A DNA stretch of 64,000 nt from DALYJJ01 sp031969915 (GTDB lineage: Bacteria > Acidobacteriota > Terriglobia > Bryobacterales > Bryobacteraceae), in the NCBI GenBank assembly GCA_031969915.1, contig DALYJJ010000001.1, positions 39,220 to 103,219 of the forward strand. Direction: 5' to 3'. This document shows positions 16,832 through 24,705 of this stretch, in pieces; position 1 is the first letter of the stretch; each line of letters begins with the position of its first letter. The translations under genes and the position numbers were made by a program. The notes beneath the pieces were generated by a model. The model searched no databases. It was not told where the DNA came from and saw only the letters and a program-made list of their open reading frames with translations.

Positions 16832-18328
16832 ATGCTCACCGGAGGCGGGAACGGCACGGGGTTCTCAGACCGGGATCTCTCGCGGATTCTGGCGTCACCG
16901 GGGTTTGCCAACAGCCCGCGGCTCAGCCGGCTGTTGCGATACCTGGTGGAGCGCGCGCAGGCCGGAGAGCCCAACGATCTGAAGGAATCCGTGATCGGGG
17001 TGTTGGTCTTCGACCGCGAACCGGGCTTCGACCCGCGAGCGGATTCCATCGTGCGGAGCTCCGCGCGCCAACTCCGCTACAAGCTGGAAGAATACTATCG
17101 AACCGCCGGCGCCGGGGACCCCTGGCGCGTCGAGTTGCCCAAGGGCTCCTACGTCCCTCTGTTTCAACAGGTCGGTGAGGGCCGGACCGAATCGCCAGCC
17201 GAAGCTGCCTCCGCGCCGCCCGCGACCCGGCCTTCGTGGATGGCCTTCGGCCTGGCCGCCGCGGCGATGGGAATCGCGGCGATGGCGGGGACAGTGGCAT
17301 GGGCGGTCCGGGCGCCGAGTTCACACCCGGCGGAACGGATGGCCGACGCCGCGGCGCAGATGGACGCCGCCTCGACGGAGGCGTTCATCCGCGCCAAGCG
17401 CCTGGCCCGCGACCGCACCGAGGCGGGCCTTCGCGAAGCGGCGGGACTGTTCGAACAAATTGTCGCCCGGTACCCTGGGTTCGCGCCTGGGCACGCCGGC
17501 CTGGCCAATGCCCTGTGTGTGTTGATCGGCAACGGGCTGCCTTCCCAGCCCGGCGAGGCAGTGCGCGCCGAGCAGGCCGCGCGCCGTGCCGTGGCCCTGG
17601 ATCCGCTGCTGCCGGAGGCGCACGCCGCTCTCGGCCAGGTGTTGGACAACCGCTGGGAGTGGCCGGAGGCGCTGGCCGCGTTTCAACACGCCGCGGAACT
17701 CGATCCGTCGAACGCCCAACCGCGGTTCCGAATGGCCGTCGTGCTGGTGGAGTTGGAGCGCTTCGATGAAGCCTTGAGCGAGTTGCGCCGGGCGCAGTGG
17801 CTCGACCCGCATTGGCGCGCCCTGCCGGGCGCGGTGGCCGAGGTGCTGCTCTATCAGCGCCGCAACCAGGAGGCCCTCAAGGAGGCGCTGGCGATCCGGC
17901 GCCATTTTCCGGAGGATGGTCTGTCCTATCTTCTCGAGGCCAAGGCGCGCCGCCGCCTGGGCGACTGGAAAGGCGCCTGCCAGGCCTGGCGCGGGTTGCG
18001 CGCGGCCTCGCGCGGCGACCAATCGACCGAAGCGATGGCCGAGGCCCTGCTGTTGCAGTGCGGCGGGCGTGCCGGCGAAGCGCGCCAGTTGCTGATCGAT
18101 CGGGCAGCGCGGCTCTCGCATTGGATCGTTGCCGCGGCGGCGACCGAGTTGGGCGATGCCGAGCTGACGGTCGACTCGGTGGAAAGGGCCGTGGCCGCGC
18201 GCGAACCCGATTCGGTCTGCGCCCGCTTCGATCCGGCCTTCGACTTCGTCCGCGACCACCCGCGGTTCCGCAAGGCGGTGGCAGGTATCCCCGCGCCGCC
18301 GCCGAAGCCGATCGCAGCGGTGCGTTGA
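16832..18328 (+). CDS. Membrane protein: regulator-like N-terminus, TM helix, TPR repeats
   Basis: 498 residues. Residues about 15-112 match the N-terminal domain of the malectin protein at 10651 in order and spacing (LLRYLVERAQAGEPNDLKES; DSIVRSSARQLRYKLEEYY; LPKGSYVPLF). One membrane helix lies at about 136-158. The remainder holds TPR units (FEQIVARYPGFAPGHAGLA; HAALGQVLDNRWEWPEALA). The predicted topology puts the TPR array in the periplasm. The start at 16832 keeps the N-terminus as short as in its relative; upstream starts are possible. It is probably another one-component sensor or scaffold with a different sensing part. Its target genes are unknown. Confidence 0.75.
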   Translation: MLTGGGNGTGFSDRDLSRILASPGFANSPRLSRLLRYLVERAQAGEPNDLKESVIGVLVFDREPGFDPRADSIVRSSARQLRYKLEEYYRTAGAGDPWRVELPKGSYVPLFQQVGEGRTESPAEAASAPPATRPSWMAFGLAAAAMGIAAMAGTVAWAVRAPSSHPAERMADAAAQMDAASTEAFIRAKRLARDRTEAGLREAAGLFEQIVARYPGFAPGHAGLANALCVLIGNGLPSQPGEAVRAEQAARRAVALDPLLPEAHAALGQVLDNRWEWPEALAAFQHAAELDPSNAQPRFRMAVVLVELERFDEALSELRRAQWLDPHWRALPGAVAEVLLYQRRNQEALKEALAIRRHFPEDGLSYLLEAKARRRLGDWKGACQAWRGLRAASRGDQSTEAMAEALLLQCGGRAGEARQLLIDRAARLSHWIVAAAATELGDAELTVDSVERAVAAREPDSVCARFDPAFDFVRDHPRFRKAVAGIPAPPPKPIAAVR

Positions 18329-18355
18329 CACGCAGCCGGGCCTGGGGCGTGCCGG

Positions 18356-19291
18356 CTACGGCATCCGTACCGTGCCGTTGAACTCGGTGACGATGCCGCC
18401 CTGCTGCTCCCAGCGGTTGGTGGCGGGGTTCCAGACCGTGCCCCGCCCCATGATGGTCTCGCTGTTCTGCCGCATGCTCTGCATCGCGCCGGAAAACATG
18501 GCGTCGCGATGTTGCGCCGCCATCCCGTTCAACTGCGCGGTCATGCCGGCCATCGCCTGCTGCACGGCGGCTTGCTCCTGCGGCGTCAGCCGGCCGCCCA
18601 TGTCGTTGATCGCGATCAGGCGGTCAAGGGTGGAAGCGCGGCGCCAGCCGTACCGGATGCGGGCCCACTCGCCCGCCGTCTGGGCCGCCTGCACCTGCTG
18701 CTCGGCGGTCAAGGTGGGATGCGTGCGCACGGCGGTCTTCACGGAGGCGTCCACCACGCGCGCATCGGGCACGGGCGCAGCGTGGCGGTGAATTTGAGTC
18801 GCCATCCAGTGCTTGAGCGCCAGTTCCGCTTCCACCATGTCGCGCGTGAGCGGCAACCCGCCGGGCTTGCCGGGCGCGAGAACCGGGTTGGCGCGATAGT
18901 ACAGCCCCAGCAGATAGCGGGAATCTTCGCGGCCGCCGTCGGCGGCTTTCTGAACGGAGAGCAAGGTGCTGGCCCGGGACATGGCCATCGCCGCGGCCAC
19001 CAGCTCCGGATCCTGCTGCCGGACCTGCTCCCACGTGGAGGCGGCCTGCTTTACCGTGCCCATCGACTCACGGTCGCCCGCGTTCCAATATCCGTCCACG
19101 TGGCGCCGGATTTCGGCCCTCTCTTCCGGGCTGAAGGAGAGGCCCAACAATGCCCCCAGGTAGGCGGTATAGCCCTCGACCAGAGGCTCGGGAAGCCGCC
19201 CACCGCCGCGCTGGGCGGCAGCGGGCAAGGCGCAGGAGAGGACCGCAAGAAACAAGGCGCGGCTACGGCGCGAAGGAAGAAATCGGCTCAC
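18356..19291 (-). CDS. Secreted protein of unknown function
   Basis: 311 residues with a clean signal peptide (RRSRALFLAVLSCALPAAAQ). The mature part is helix-rich, Gln/Ala-rich and has no recognised catalytic motif. A helical Met/Gln-rich segment (AVQQAMAGMTAQLNGMAAQH) precedes a C-terminal beta segment with WNPATNRWEQQGG. It lies 48 bp downstream of the HD-GYP/GGDEF gene on the same strand and may be cotranscribed with it; an output protein of that signalling gene is possible but unproven. It converges with the TPR protein gene, whose stop is 27 bp away. Confidence 0.65.
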   Translation of the reverse strand: MSRFLPSRRSRALFLAVLSCALPAAAQRGGGRLPEPLVEGYTAYLGALLGLSFSPEERAEIRRHVDGYWNAGDRESMGTVKQAASTWEQVRQQDPELVAAAMAMSRASTLLSVQKAADGGREDSRYLLGLYYRANPVLAPGKPGGLPLTRDMVEAELALKHWMATQIHRHAAPVPDARVVDASVKTAVRTHPTLTAEQQVQAAQTAGEWARIRYGWRRASTLDRLIAINDMGGRLTPQEQAAVQQAMAGMTAQLNGMAAQHRDAMFSGAMQSMRQNSETIMGRGTVWNPATNRWEQQGGIVTEFNGTVRMP

Positions 19292-19339
19292 ACCCAGAAG
19301 CGCGGCTTCGCGCCGGTGGAAAGCTCAGCCCGATTTCGG

Positions 19340-21766
19340 TCACGCCATATGGGCGGCCATGGATGCCAGGTCGGCCACCGCATGACGCCCGGAACTGATC
19401 CCCTTTCGTTCGCGCTTCACGCGGTACATCCGCTGGTCTGCTTCCGCCAGCAAGGCCTCGGCATCGGTTCCATGATGCGGGAAGTAGGCGTCGCCCACGG
19501 AGAGCGCAACGATGGGGTGGCCGGTGAGCGTGACGCCGGCCTGCCGCACCGCCTGATCCAGTTCGCGGATGCGCACCTGCAAGTCTCCGTCGGAGGCGCC
19601 GGGAATCACGAGGACGAACTCGTCGCCGCCCATGCGCGCCACGTAGTCGTACTCGCGGCAACTGGCCCGCAGGATGCCGGCCACGGTCTTCAATACGCTG
19701 TTGCCCATCAAGTGGCCGAAGCGGTCGTTCACTTGTTTGAAGCCGTCCAGGTCGCAGACCAAAACGCCGAGGGCACCCTGCTCCCGCTTGGCGCGCGCCA
19801 GTTCGCCGTCCAGGTGGATGAACAGACTGCTCGCGTTCGGCAGGCCGGTGAGGCCGTCGGTGGACGCTTCCTTCCGTGCGCGCGCGAGGGTCAGGGAATT
19901 CTCGACGGCGGCGGAGACCTTGGAACTCACCGCCAGGAAGATGCGCAGGTGGTCGCGCGTGAAGGCATCGCGCTCGGACCGGTACGCCGCCAGGACGCCG
20001 CGGAATTCGTTGCCCACCAGCGGGACGGCGAGGGCGCTTCGCAAGGTGCTGAACTTCGAGGGATCGTTCAGGTATCCGGGCTCGACGGACGGATTGCCGT
20101 TGACCAGAGGCTTCTGATTCAGGGCCACCCAACCGGAGAGGCCCTGTCCGAGGGGAATGCGCAGGCTGGAGAAGAGGCGGGCGTTGTCGCCGCTCACAAA
20201 CAACGGCTCCAGGTGCCCTTCGTTGAGGTGGTAGATGGCGAGACAGTCGAACGGCACCAGGCCGCTGAGGCGATTGGCGAGAACCGACAACGTGTCTTCG
20301 ATGTGGAGCGACGAGGCGAGGTCCTGCGTGATCTCGTAGATGGTCTGCACTTCCTGGCGCGCGGCGGCGATGGAGGTGAGGAAGGTGCCCGTCTCGGCGC
20401 TGGGCGCCATGGTCTCAAGACCCGCCGCGGGCGCTTTTCCGTGCTCCACCACCAGGTCCTTCGACAGGGCCGCGGGCGGCGCGTCCGGCATCTTCGCCAG
20501 CGTTCGCTCCCAGTCCATGTAGTTCGCTTTGAGAATCGCGACGACGTTCGGGTCGTAGGTCCGGCCCGCCTCCGATTCGACGAAAGCCATCGCTTCCACC
20601 AGCGGCAGGCAGCGCCGGTATTGGCGGTCCGAAGCCAGCGCGTCCAGGCAATCGACGGCGGAAAGAATGCGCGCCCCGATCGGGATCTCGTCGCCCTTCA
20701 GCCCGTTGGGATACCCGGAACCGTCCCACTTTTCGTGATGCGCGCGAACCATGGGCACCACCGGGTAGGGGAACCCCACGCGCTCCAGGATCTCCGCCCC
20801 GACAATCGGGTGGATCTTCATCTTCTCGAACTCCTCCACGGTCAGGCGGCCGGGCTTCGAGATGATGTAATCCGGGACCGCGAGTTTGCCGATGTCGTGC
20901 AGGATGGAAGCGGCCTGCAGCGCCTGCAGTTCGACGCTGGAGAGGTTCATTTCCTTGCCCAGCGCCAGCGCGTAGTGCTGCACACGCTGCAGGTGCTTAT
21001 GCGTGGTGTCGTCCTTCGCTTCGATGGCTAGCGCCAGGGCCTCGATGGTGCGCAGATGCAGGCTGGCCATCTCCTCGGCGTGACGCTTCTCTTTCTCCAG
21101 GTGGTTCAGATAGAGCCGGTAGGAACGGTAGATCAGGTAGACCACAGGCAGGATCGCGACCGTGAACTCGAAGCCGATATAGAAGTTCAACAGGAACACG
21201 GTCTCCGCCAGGCAGGCGCCCACCAGGTAATACGGGAACGACCAGAAGTAGCACTCCTTCCAGACGCTGAGCGGACCCTTGCGCTCCGTGAGTGCGATGA
21301 CCACCGCCACCGAGCTGGTGTTGGTGACGAAGTACAGAACCGCGCACAGGCCCAGACGCAGCACTTGCGGCACACCGAGGCCGAGCATCACCGGGGCGTA
21401 GTAACAGGCGCGGGCGGCGGCGATGGCGATGGTCAGGCTGCTGATGTTGAACAACACCTGGACCAGGTTCGGCTTCCGCTGGGCGTGCCAGCAGGATTGC
21501 ACGATCGCGGCCGCGGCGGCGATGAACAACGTCTCCAGGCTCGACAGTTCAAGGATGCCGAGCAGGATGAAGACGTAATTCACCGACATGGTCCCCATTA
21601 CCCCGGGTAACGTCACCTTGAGACCGGAAGCCAGCAGGGCGATGGACAGGTAGAGCAGAAAGCGCCACACATCGCTGCTTCCCTCGACAACAGCGGTGGC
21701 CGCGCACCAAACGGCAAGAAGATAGATGAAGCCAAGATAAAACTTGGCATCCGTGCGGATGGTCAT
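19340..21766 (-). CDS. Membrane HD-GYP / GAF / GGDEF cyclic-di-GMP signalling protein
   Basis: 809 residues. The N-terminal 220 residues form about six to seven hydrophobic helices (a membrane sensor). An HD-GYP domain follows (HDIGK at residue 290, then HHEKWDGSGYP), the phosphodiesterase module that cleaves c-di-GMP. A GAF domain spans about residues 475-620. A C-terminal GGDEF cyclase domain has an intact ARMGGDEF (GGDEF from residue 713). Both synthesising and degrading motifs look active, so it could switch between the two or bind GTP as a regulator. The ATG at 21766 has GAGGG upstream; upstream codons add a non-hydrophobic tail. Two spaced dyads upstream may control it. Confidence 0.85.
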   Translation of the reverse strand: MTIRTDAKFYLGFIYLLAVWCAATAVVEGSSDVWRFLLYLSIALLASGLKVTLPGVMGTMSVNYVFILLGILELSSLETLFIAAAAAIVQSCWHAQRKPNLVQVLFNISSLTIAIAAARACYYAPVMLGLGVPQVLRLGLCAVLYFVTNTSSVAVVIALTERKGPLSVWKECYFWSFPYYLVGACLAETVFLLNFYIGFEFTVAILPVVYLIYRSYRLYLNHLEKEKRHAEEMASLHLRTIEALALAIEAKDDTTHKHLQRVQHYALALGKEMNLSSVELQALQAASILHDIGKLAVPDYIISKPGRLTVEEFEKMKIHPIVGAEILERVGFPYPVVPMVRAHHEKWDGSGYPNGLKGDEIPIGARILSAVDCLDALASDRQYRRCLPLVEAMAFVESEAGRTYDPNVVAILKANYMDWERTLAKMPDAPPAALSKDLVVEHGKAPAAGLETMAPSAETGTFLTSIAAARQEVQTIYEITQDLASSLHIEDTLSVLANRLSGLVPFDCLAIYHLNEGHLEPLFVSGDNARLFSSLRIPLGQGLSGWVALNQKPLVNGNPSVEPGYLNDPSKFSTLRSALAVPLVGNEFRGVLAAYRSERDAFTRDHLRIFLAVSSKVSAAVENSLTLARARKEASTDGLTGLPNASSLFIHLDGELARAKREQGALGVLVCDLDGFKQVNDRFGHLMGNSVLKTVAGILRASCREYDYVARMGGDEFVLVIPGASDGDLQVRIRELDQAVRQAGVTLTGHPIVALSVGDAYFPHHGTDAEALLAEADQRMYRVKRERKGISSGRHAVADLASMAAHMA

Positions 21767-21861
21767 AGCGAAACCCTCGCCGGAAGGAATGCACGAGGGG
21801 GACCACTTCGCGCGCGTCCCGTTTTCAAGAGTTTGGGAGCACAAGGCCCGAATCTGGGGTG

Positions 21862-21902
21862 GACAGATTGTCCGGCCGGGCCCCCGGGGCCGACAGAGTG
21901 TC
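21862..21902. promoter_or_regulatory. Paired dyads GACAGA(T/G)TGTC upstream of HD-GYP gene
   Basis: Two 11 bp dyads, GACA-GAT-TGTC (21862-21872) and GACA-GAG-TGTC (21892-21902), have centres exactly 30 bp apart (about three helical turns) and are separated by a GC-rich near-palindrome. They lie about 100-135 bp upstream of the ATG at 21766. Confidence 0.4.
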
Positions 21903-21931
21903 CGCCTCCCTCCCCGGGTCCCCTCGCCGGC

Positions 21932-23365
21932 TTAGGGCCGCTTTGCCCCCGCCGGACCCGGCGCGGGCGGGGGCGCGGGGGTAGGCGGACGGTAGTCGCT
22001 GTTGCCCGGCGCGGTCCCCGGCCGGTACGGCGGCGGCACCGGCAGCCCCGCGGACCGCAGCACTTTGTGGAACGCCGCCACCGTCACCGAGGACGGCTTG
22101 AAGTTGCCGAACCGGTAGCCTTCCGCGATGGTCAACGGTGTCCAGCCCTGCTTGTTGGGACGATGCCACACGGCGGGATTCGCGCCTTTGGCGGCGAGAA
22201 GCTCAACCACCAGGGGCAGGTTCTTGTACGCCGCGCCGTGCATCGCCGTCTCGCCGTTCCGGTCCACGGCGTCGATGTCCGCACCGAGTTCCAGCAGCAG
22301 GGAAACCGCTTCCACCGCCTCCGCTTCACTGCCCGCGTCTTCTCCCGGAGAACGCGTACCGAGTCCCGCGGCGACGATGAGCGGAGTGGCGCCGTCAGCG
22401 TTCGGGATCTTCCCATCGGCGCCGAGCGAGACCAGCAGGCGCAGCAGCGGCACATCGGCGGTTCGCGCGGCGAGCAGAAACGGGGTCGCGCCGTTGGTGT
22501 TCAAACTGGTGAGGCCGAAGTTCATGCGCCGCGTCATGCGCAGGTTGACGTCCGCGCCGTGCTTCACCAGGGCCGCGGCGAAATCGAGGCTGGTCATCGC
22601 GCCGGAGCCGTACGGAGCGGGGTCGTTATCGCCGCCCCCCGGTTTGCGCACGGTGGGAATCATGTGCAGCGGCGCATAGCCGGGACCGATGGCGTTCGGA
22701 TCGGCGCCCACGGCGAGGAGTCTCATCGCCAGATCGAAGTGCGCGTTGCCCGCGGCGATGTGCAGCGCGCTGACGCCCGCGCGAGGCGCACCCGCGCCGG
22801 AGGCGGGCCGTGGACCGGGCGCCTGGCGGGGCTGGATCGTCTCATTCACCCGGGCGCCGGCCTTGAGCAGGGCCTCGACGACGGGGATGTGGCCCTCCCG
22901 CACGGCAAACAGAAACGCGGTGTAGCCGGAGGGCGCGCTCGAGTGAATGTCCGCGCCGGCTTCGATCAACGCCTCGACCACCGCGGTGTGGCCCTCGGCG
23001 GCGGCCCACATCAGAGCCGTCTGACCGCGGCGCGGCTCGCGCGCGTTGACGTTGGCGCCCTTCAGCAAAGCGCGCACGGCCTGCGGATTGCCGCTGCGGG
23101 AGGCGGTCATCAGCACGGTCTCTCCGCCCGCGAGCGTCTCATTCGGGTCCGCGCCCGCGCGGAGCAGCGCTTCGACGATCGCGGCATTCCCGTTCGCGCA
23201 CGCCAGCGAGAGCGGCGTCGCGCCGTACCGGTTCGCCGCCTTCACGTCGGCGCCGGCGCGGATCAGCCGCTCCACCGCGGCGAGATCTTCTTCATACACC
23301 GGCCGGTGCAGCGAATCGGCGGCGTAGAGCCCCGAGGTCACAAGAATGGCGAGCAACCGGCGCAT
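21932..23365 (-). CDS. Secreted ankyrin-repeat protein
   Basis: 477 residues with a short signal-like N-terminus (MRRLLAILVTSGLYAADSLH). Ankyrin repeats fill most of the length, many with the consensus G(A/Y)TPLxxA and a following helix (NRYGATPLSLACANGNAAIV; DRNGETAMHGAAYKNLPLVV). The C-terminus is proline-rich. Ankyrin arrays bind proteins; no enzyme motif is present. The ATG is only 2 bp after the stop of the DUF1552 gene, so it is the third gene of that operon. Ankyrin genes next to DUF1592/DUF1552 pairs suggest a shared complex, but its activity is not established. Confidence 0.85.
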   Translation of the reverse strand: MRRLLAILVTSGLYAADSLHRPVYEEDLAAVERLIRAGADVKAANRYGATPLSLACANGNAAIVEALLRAGADPNETLAGGETVLMTASRSGNPQAVRALLKGANVNAREPRRGQTALMWAAAEGHTAVVEALIEAGADIHSSAPSGYTAFLFAVREGHIPVVEALLKAGARVNETIQPRQAPGPRPASGAGAPRAGVSALHIAAGNAHFDLAMRLLAVGADPNAIGPGYAPLHMIPTVRKPGGGDNDPAPYGSGAMTSLDFAAALVKHGADVNLRMTRRMNFGLTSLNTNGATPFLLAARTADVPLLRLLVSLGADGKIPNADGATPLIVAAGLGTRSPGEDAGSEAEAVEAVSLLLELGADIDAVDRNGETAMHGAAYKNLPLVVELLAAKGANPAVWHRPNKQGWTPLTIAEGYRFGNFKPSSVTVAAFHKVLRSAGLPVPPPYRPGTAPGNSDYRPPTPAPPPAPGPAGAKRP

Positions 23366-23367
23366 GG

Positions 23368-24705
23368 TCACACCGAAAGAAGCTCCGGGATCCTGCCCCG
23401 GCTGTCGCCGAACGAGTCGAGCTTCACGCCCACCTTGTCGAGCAAGGTCAGGTGAAGATTCGCGAGCGGCGCCGGCTCGCTGTAGCGAATGTGGCGCCCG
23501 CCTTTCCACTTCCCCGCCCCGCCGCCGGCCACCAGGATGGGCAGGTTGACGTGGTCGTGAACGTCCGCGTTGCCCATGCCGCTGCCGTAGAGAAAAACCG
23601 AGTGATCGAGCAGCGACCCCGCTCCATCGGGCGTTGCTTTCAGCTTCTCCAGGAATCCGGCGAAGAGCGACACGTGATAGGCGTTGATCTTCGCGACCTT
23701 CGCCAGGCTCTCGGGATTGCCGCCGTTGTGCGTCAGCGGGTGATGCGGTTCCGTGACGCCGATCTCGCGATAGACCCGATTGCTGGTTTCCCGCGCAAGC
23801 TGGAACGTGATCACGCGCGTGACGTCGCCCTGCAGGGCGAGGAGTTGGAGATCGAACATCAGGCGCGCGTGATCGGCGTAGGAGGCGGGTACGCCGACGG
23901 GCCGGTCCAGATCGGGCAGCGGACCGCTGGCGGTGGCGGCTTCGGCTTTCTGGATCCGGCGCTCCACTTCGCGCACGGTCTCCAGATAGGCGCCCACCTT
24001 CGATCGGTCGCCCGGACCGAGTTCCCGCTGGAGGCGGGCGATGTCGCTCTTCACCCAATCGAGCAGGCTCGCATTGTCGCGCAAGTCGGCGCGGCGGTCG
24101 GCCGCACTGCCGCCGTCGCCGAAAAGGCGCTCGAAGACCATTCGCGGATGCGCCTCGGCGGGCAGCGGGGTGGTGGGCGAAGACCAGGAGAGGTTGTTCT
24201 GATAGACGCAGGCGTAGCCGTTGTCGCACTGCCCGATGGTGGTCAGCAGGTCCATCGCGAGTTCGAGCGAAGGCAGGCGCGTCTCTTTGCCCAGGTGTTG
24301 CGCCGCGATCTGGTCCGCGGTAGTGCCCAGGTAGTAATCGCTGCTCTCGGTCCACTTGGCGCGGGCGGCGCTGAGGAACGCGGCGTTCGAGGTGGCGTGC
24401 GTGCCCGGATATGCGTTCCGGAGTTCCATATTGGTGAAAACAGTGACGTGGTCCGCCACCGGGGCCAGCGACGCCAACGCCGGCGAGAGTTCTTTCAACG
24501 CGCCGCTGCCCGGCGGAGTCCACTCCGGAATGTGCGCGCCCATCGGGATGTAGACAAAGCCCAGCCGCCGGACCGGATGCGCCGCGGTCCGGGACTGCGC
24601 CGTGAGCGCGGGCACCATCGACTCGAGCAGCGGCAGCGGCACCGTGGCGCCGAGGCCGCGCAGGAACGTGCGGCGGGGGAGAGCCTTGCGGGTGACAAAC
24701 CTCAT
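23368..24705 (-). CDS. DUF1552 family exported protein
   Basis: 445 residues. The N-terminus carries a Tat-like signal (RRTFLRGLGATVPLPLLES), pointing to export as a folded protein. The body matches the DUF1552 family found in Planctomycetes, Verrucomicrobia and Acidobacteria (PMGAHIPEWTPPGSGAL; GTHATSNAAFLSAARAKW; LFLYGSGMGNADVHDHVN-like ending). DUF1552 genes nearly always follow a DUF1592 gene, as here: the ATG overlaps the upstream stop as ATGA (24702-24705). Biochemical function is not known; an extracytoplasmic oxidative or hydrolytic role with the cytochrome-like partner is an inference. Confidence 0.88.
   Translation of the reverse strand: MRFVTRKALPRRTFLRGLGATVPLPLLESMVPALTAQSRTAAHPVRRLGFVYIPMGAHIPEWTPPGSGALKELSPALASLAPVADHVTVFTNMELRNAYPGTHATSNAAFLSAARAKWTESSDYYLGTTADQIAAQHLGKETRLPSLELAMDLLTTIGQCDNGYACVYQNNLSWSSPTTPLPAEAHPRMVFERLFGDGGSAADRRADLRDNASLLDWVKSDIARLQRELGPGDRSKVGAYLETVREVERRIQKAEAATASGPLPDLDRPVGVPASYADHARLMFDLQLLALQGDVTRVITFQLARETSNRVYREIGVTEPHHPLTHNGGNPESLAKVAKINAYHVSLFAGFLEKLKATPDGAGSLLDHSVFLYGSGMGNADVHDHVNLPILVAGGGAGKWKGGRHIRYSEPAPLANLHLTLLDKVGVKLDSFGDSRGRIPELLSV

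Noticed and set aside
23366..24523. N-terminal extension of the ankyrin protein
   Set aside because: It overlaps the DUF1552 gene in another frame; the real start with a signal peptide is at 23365.
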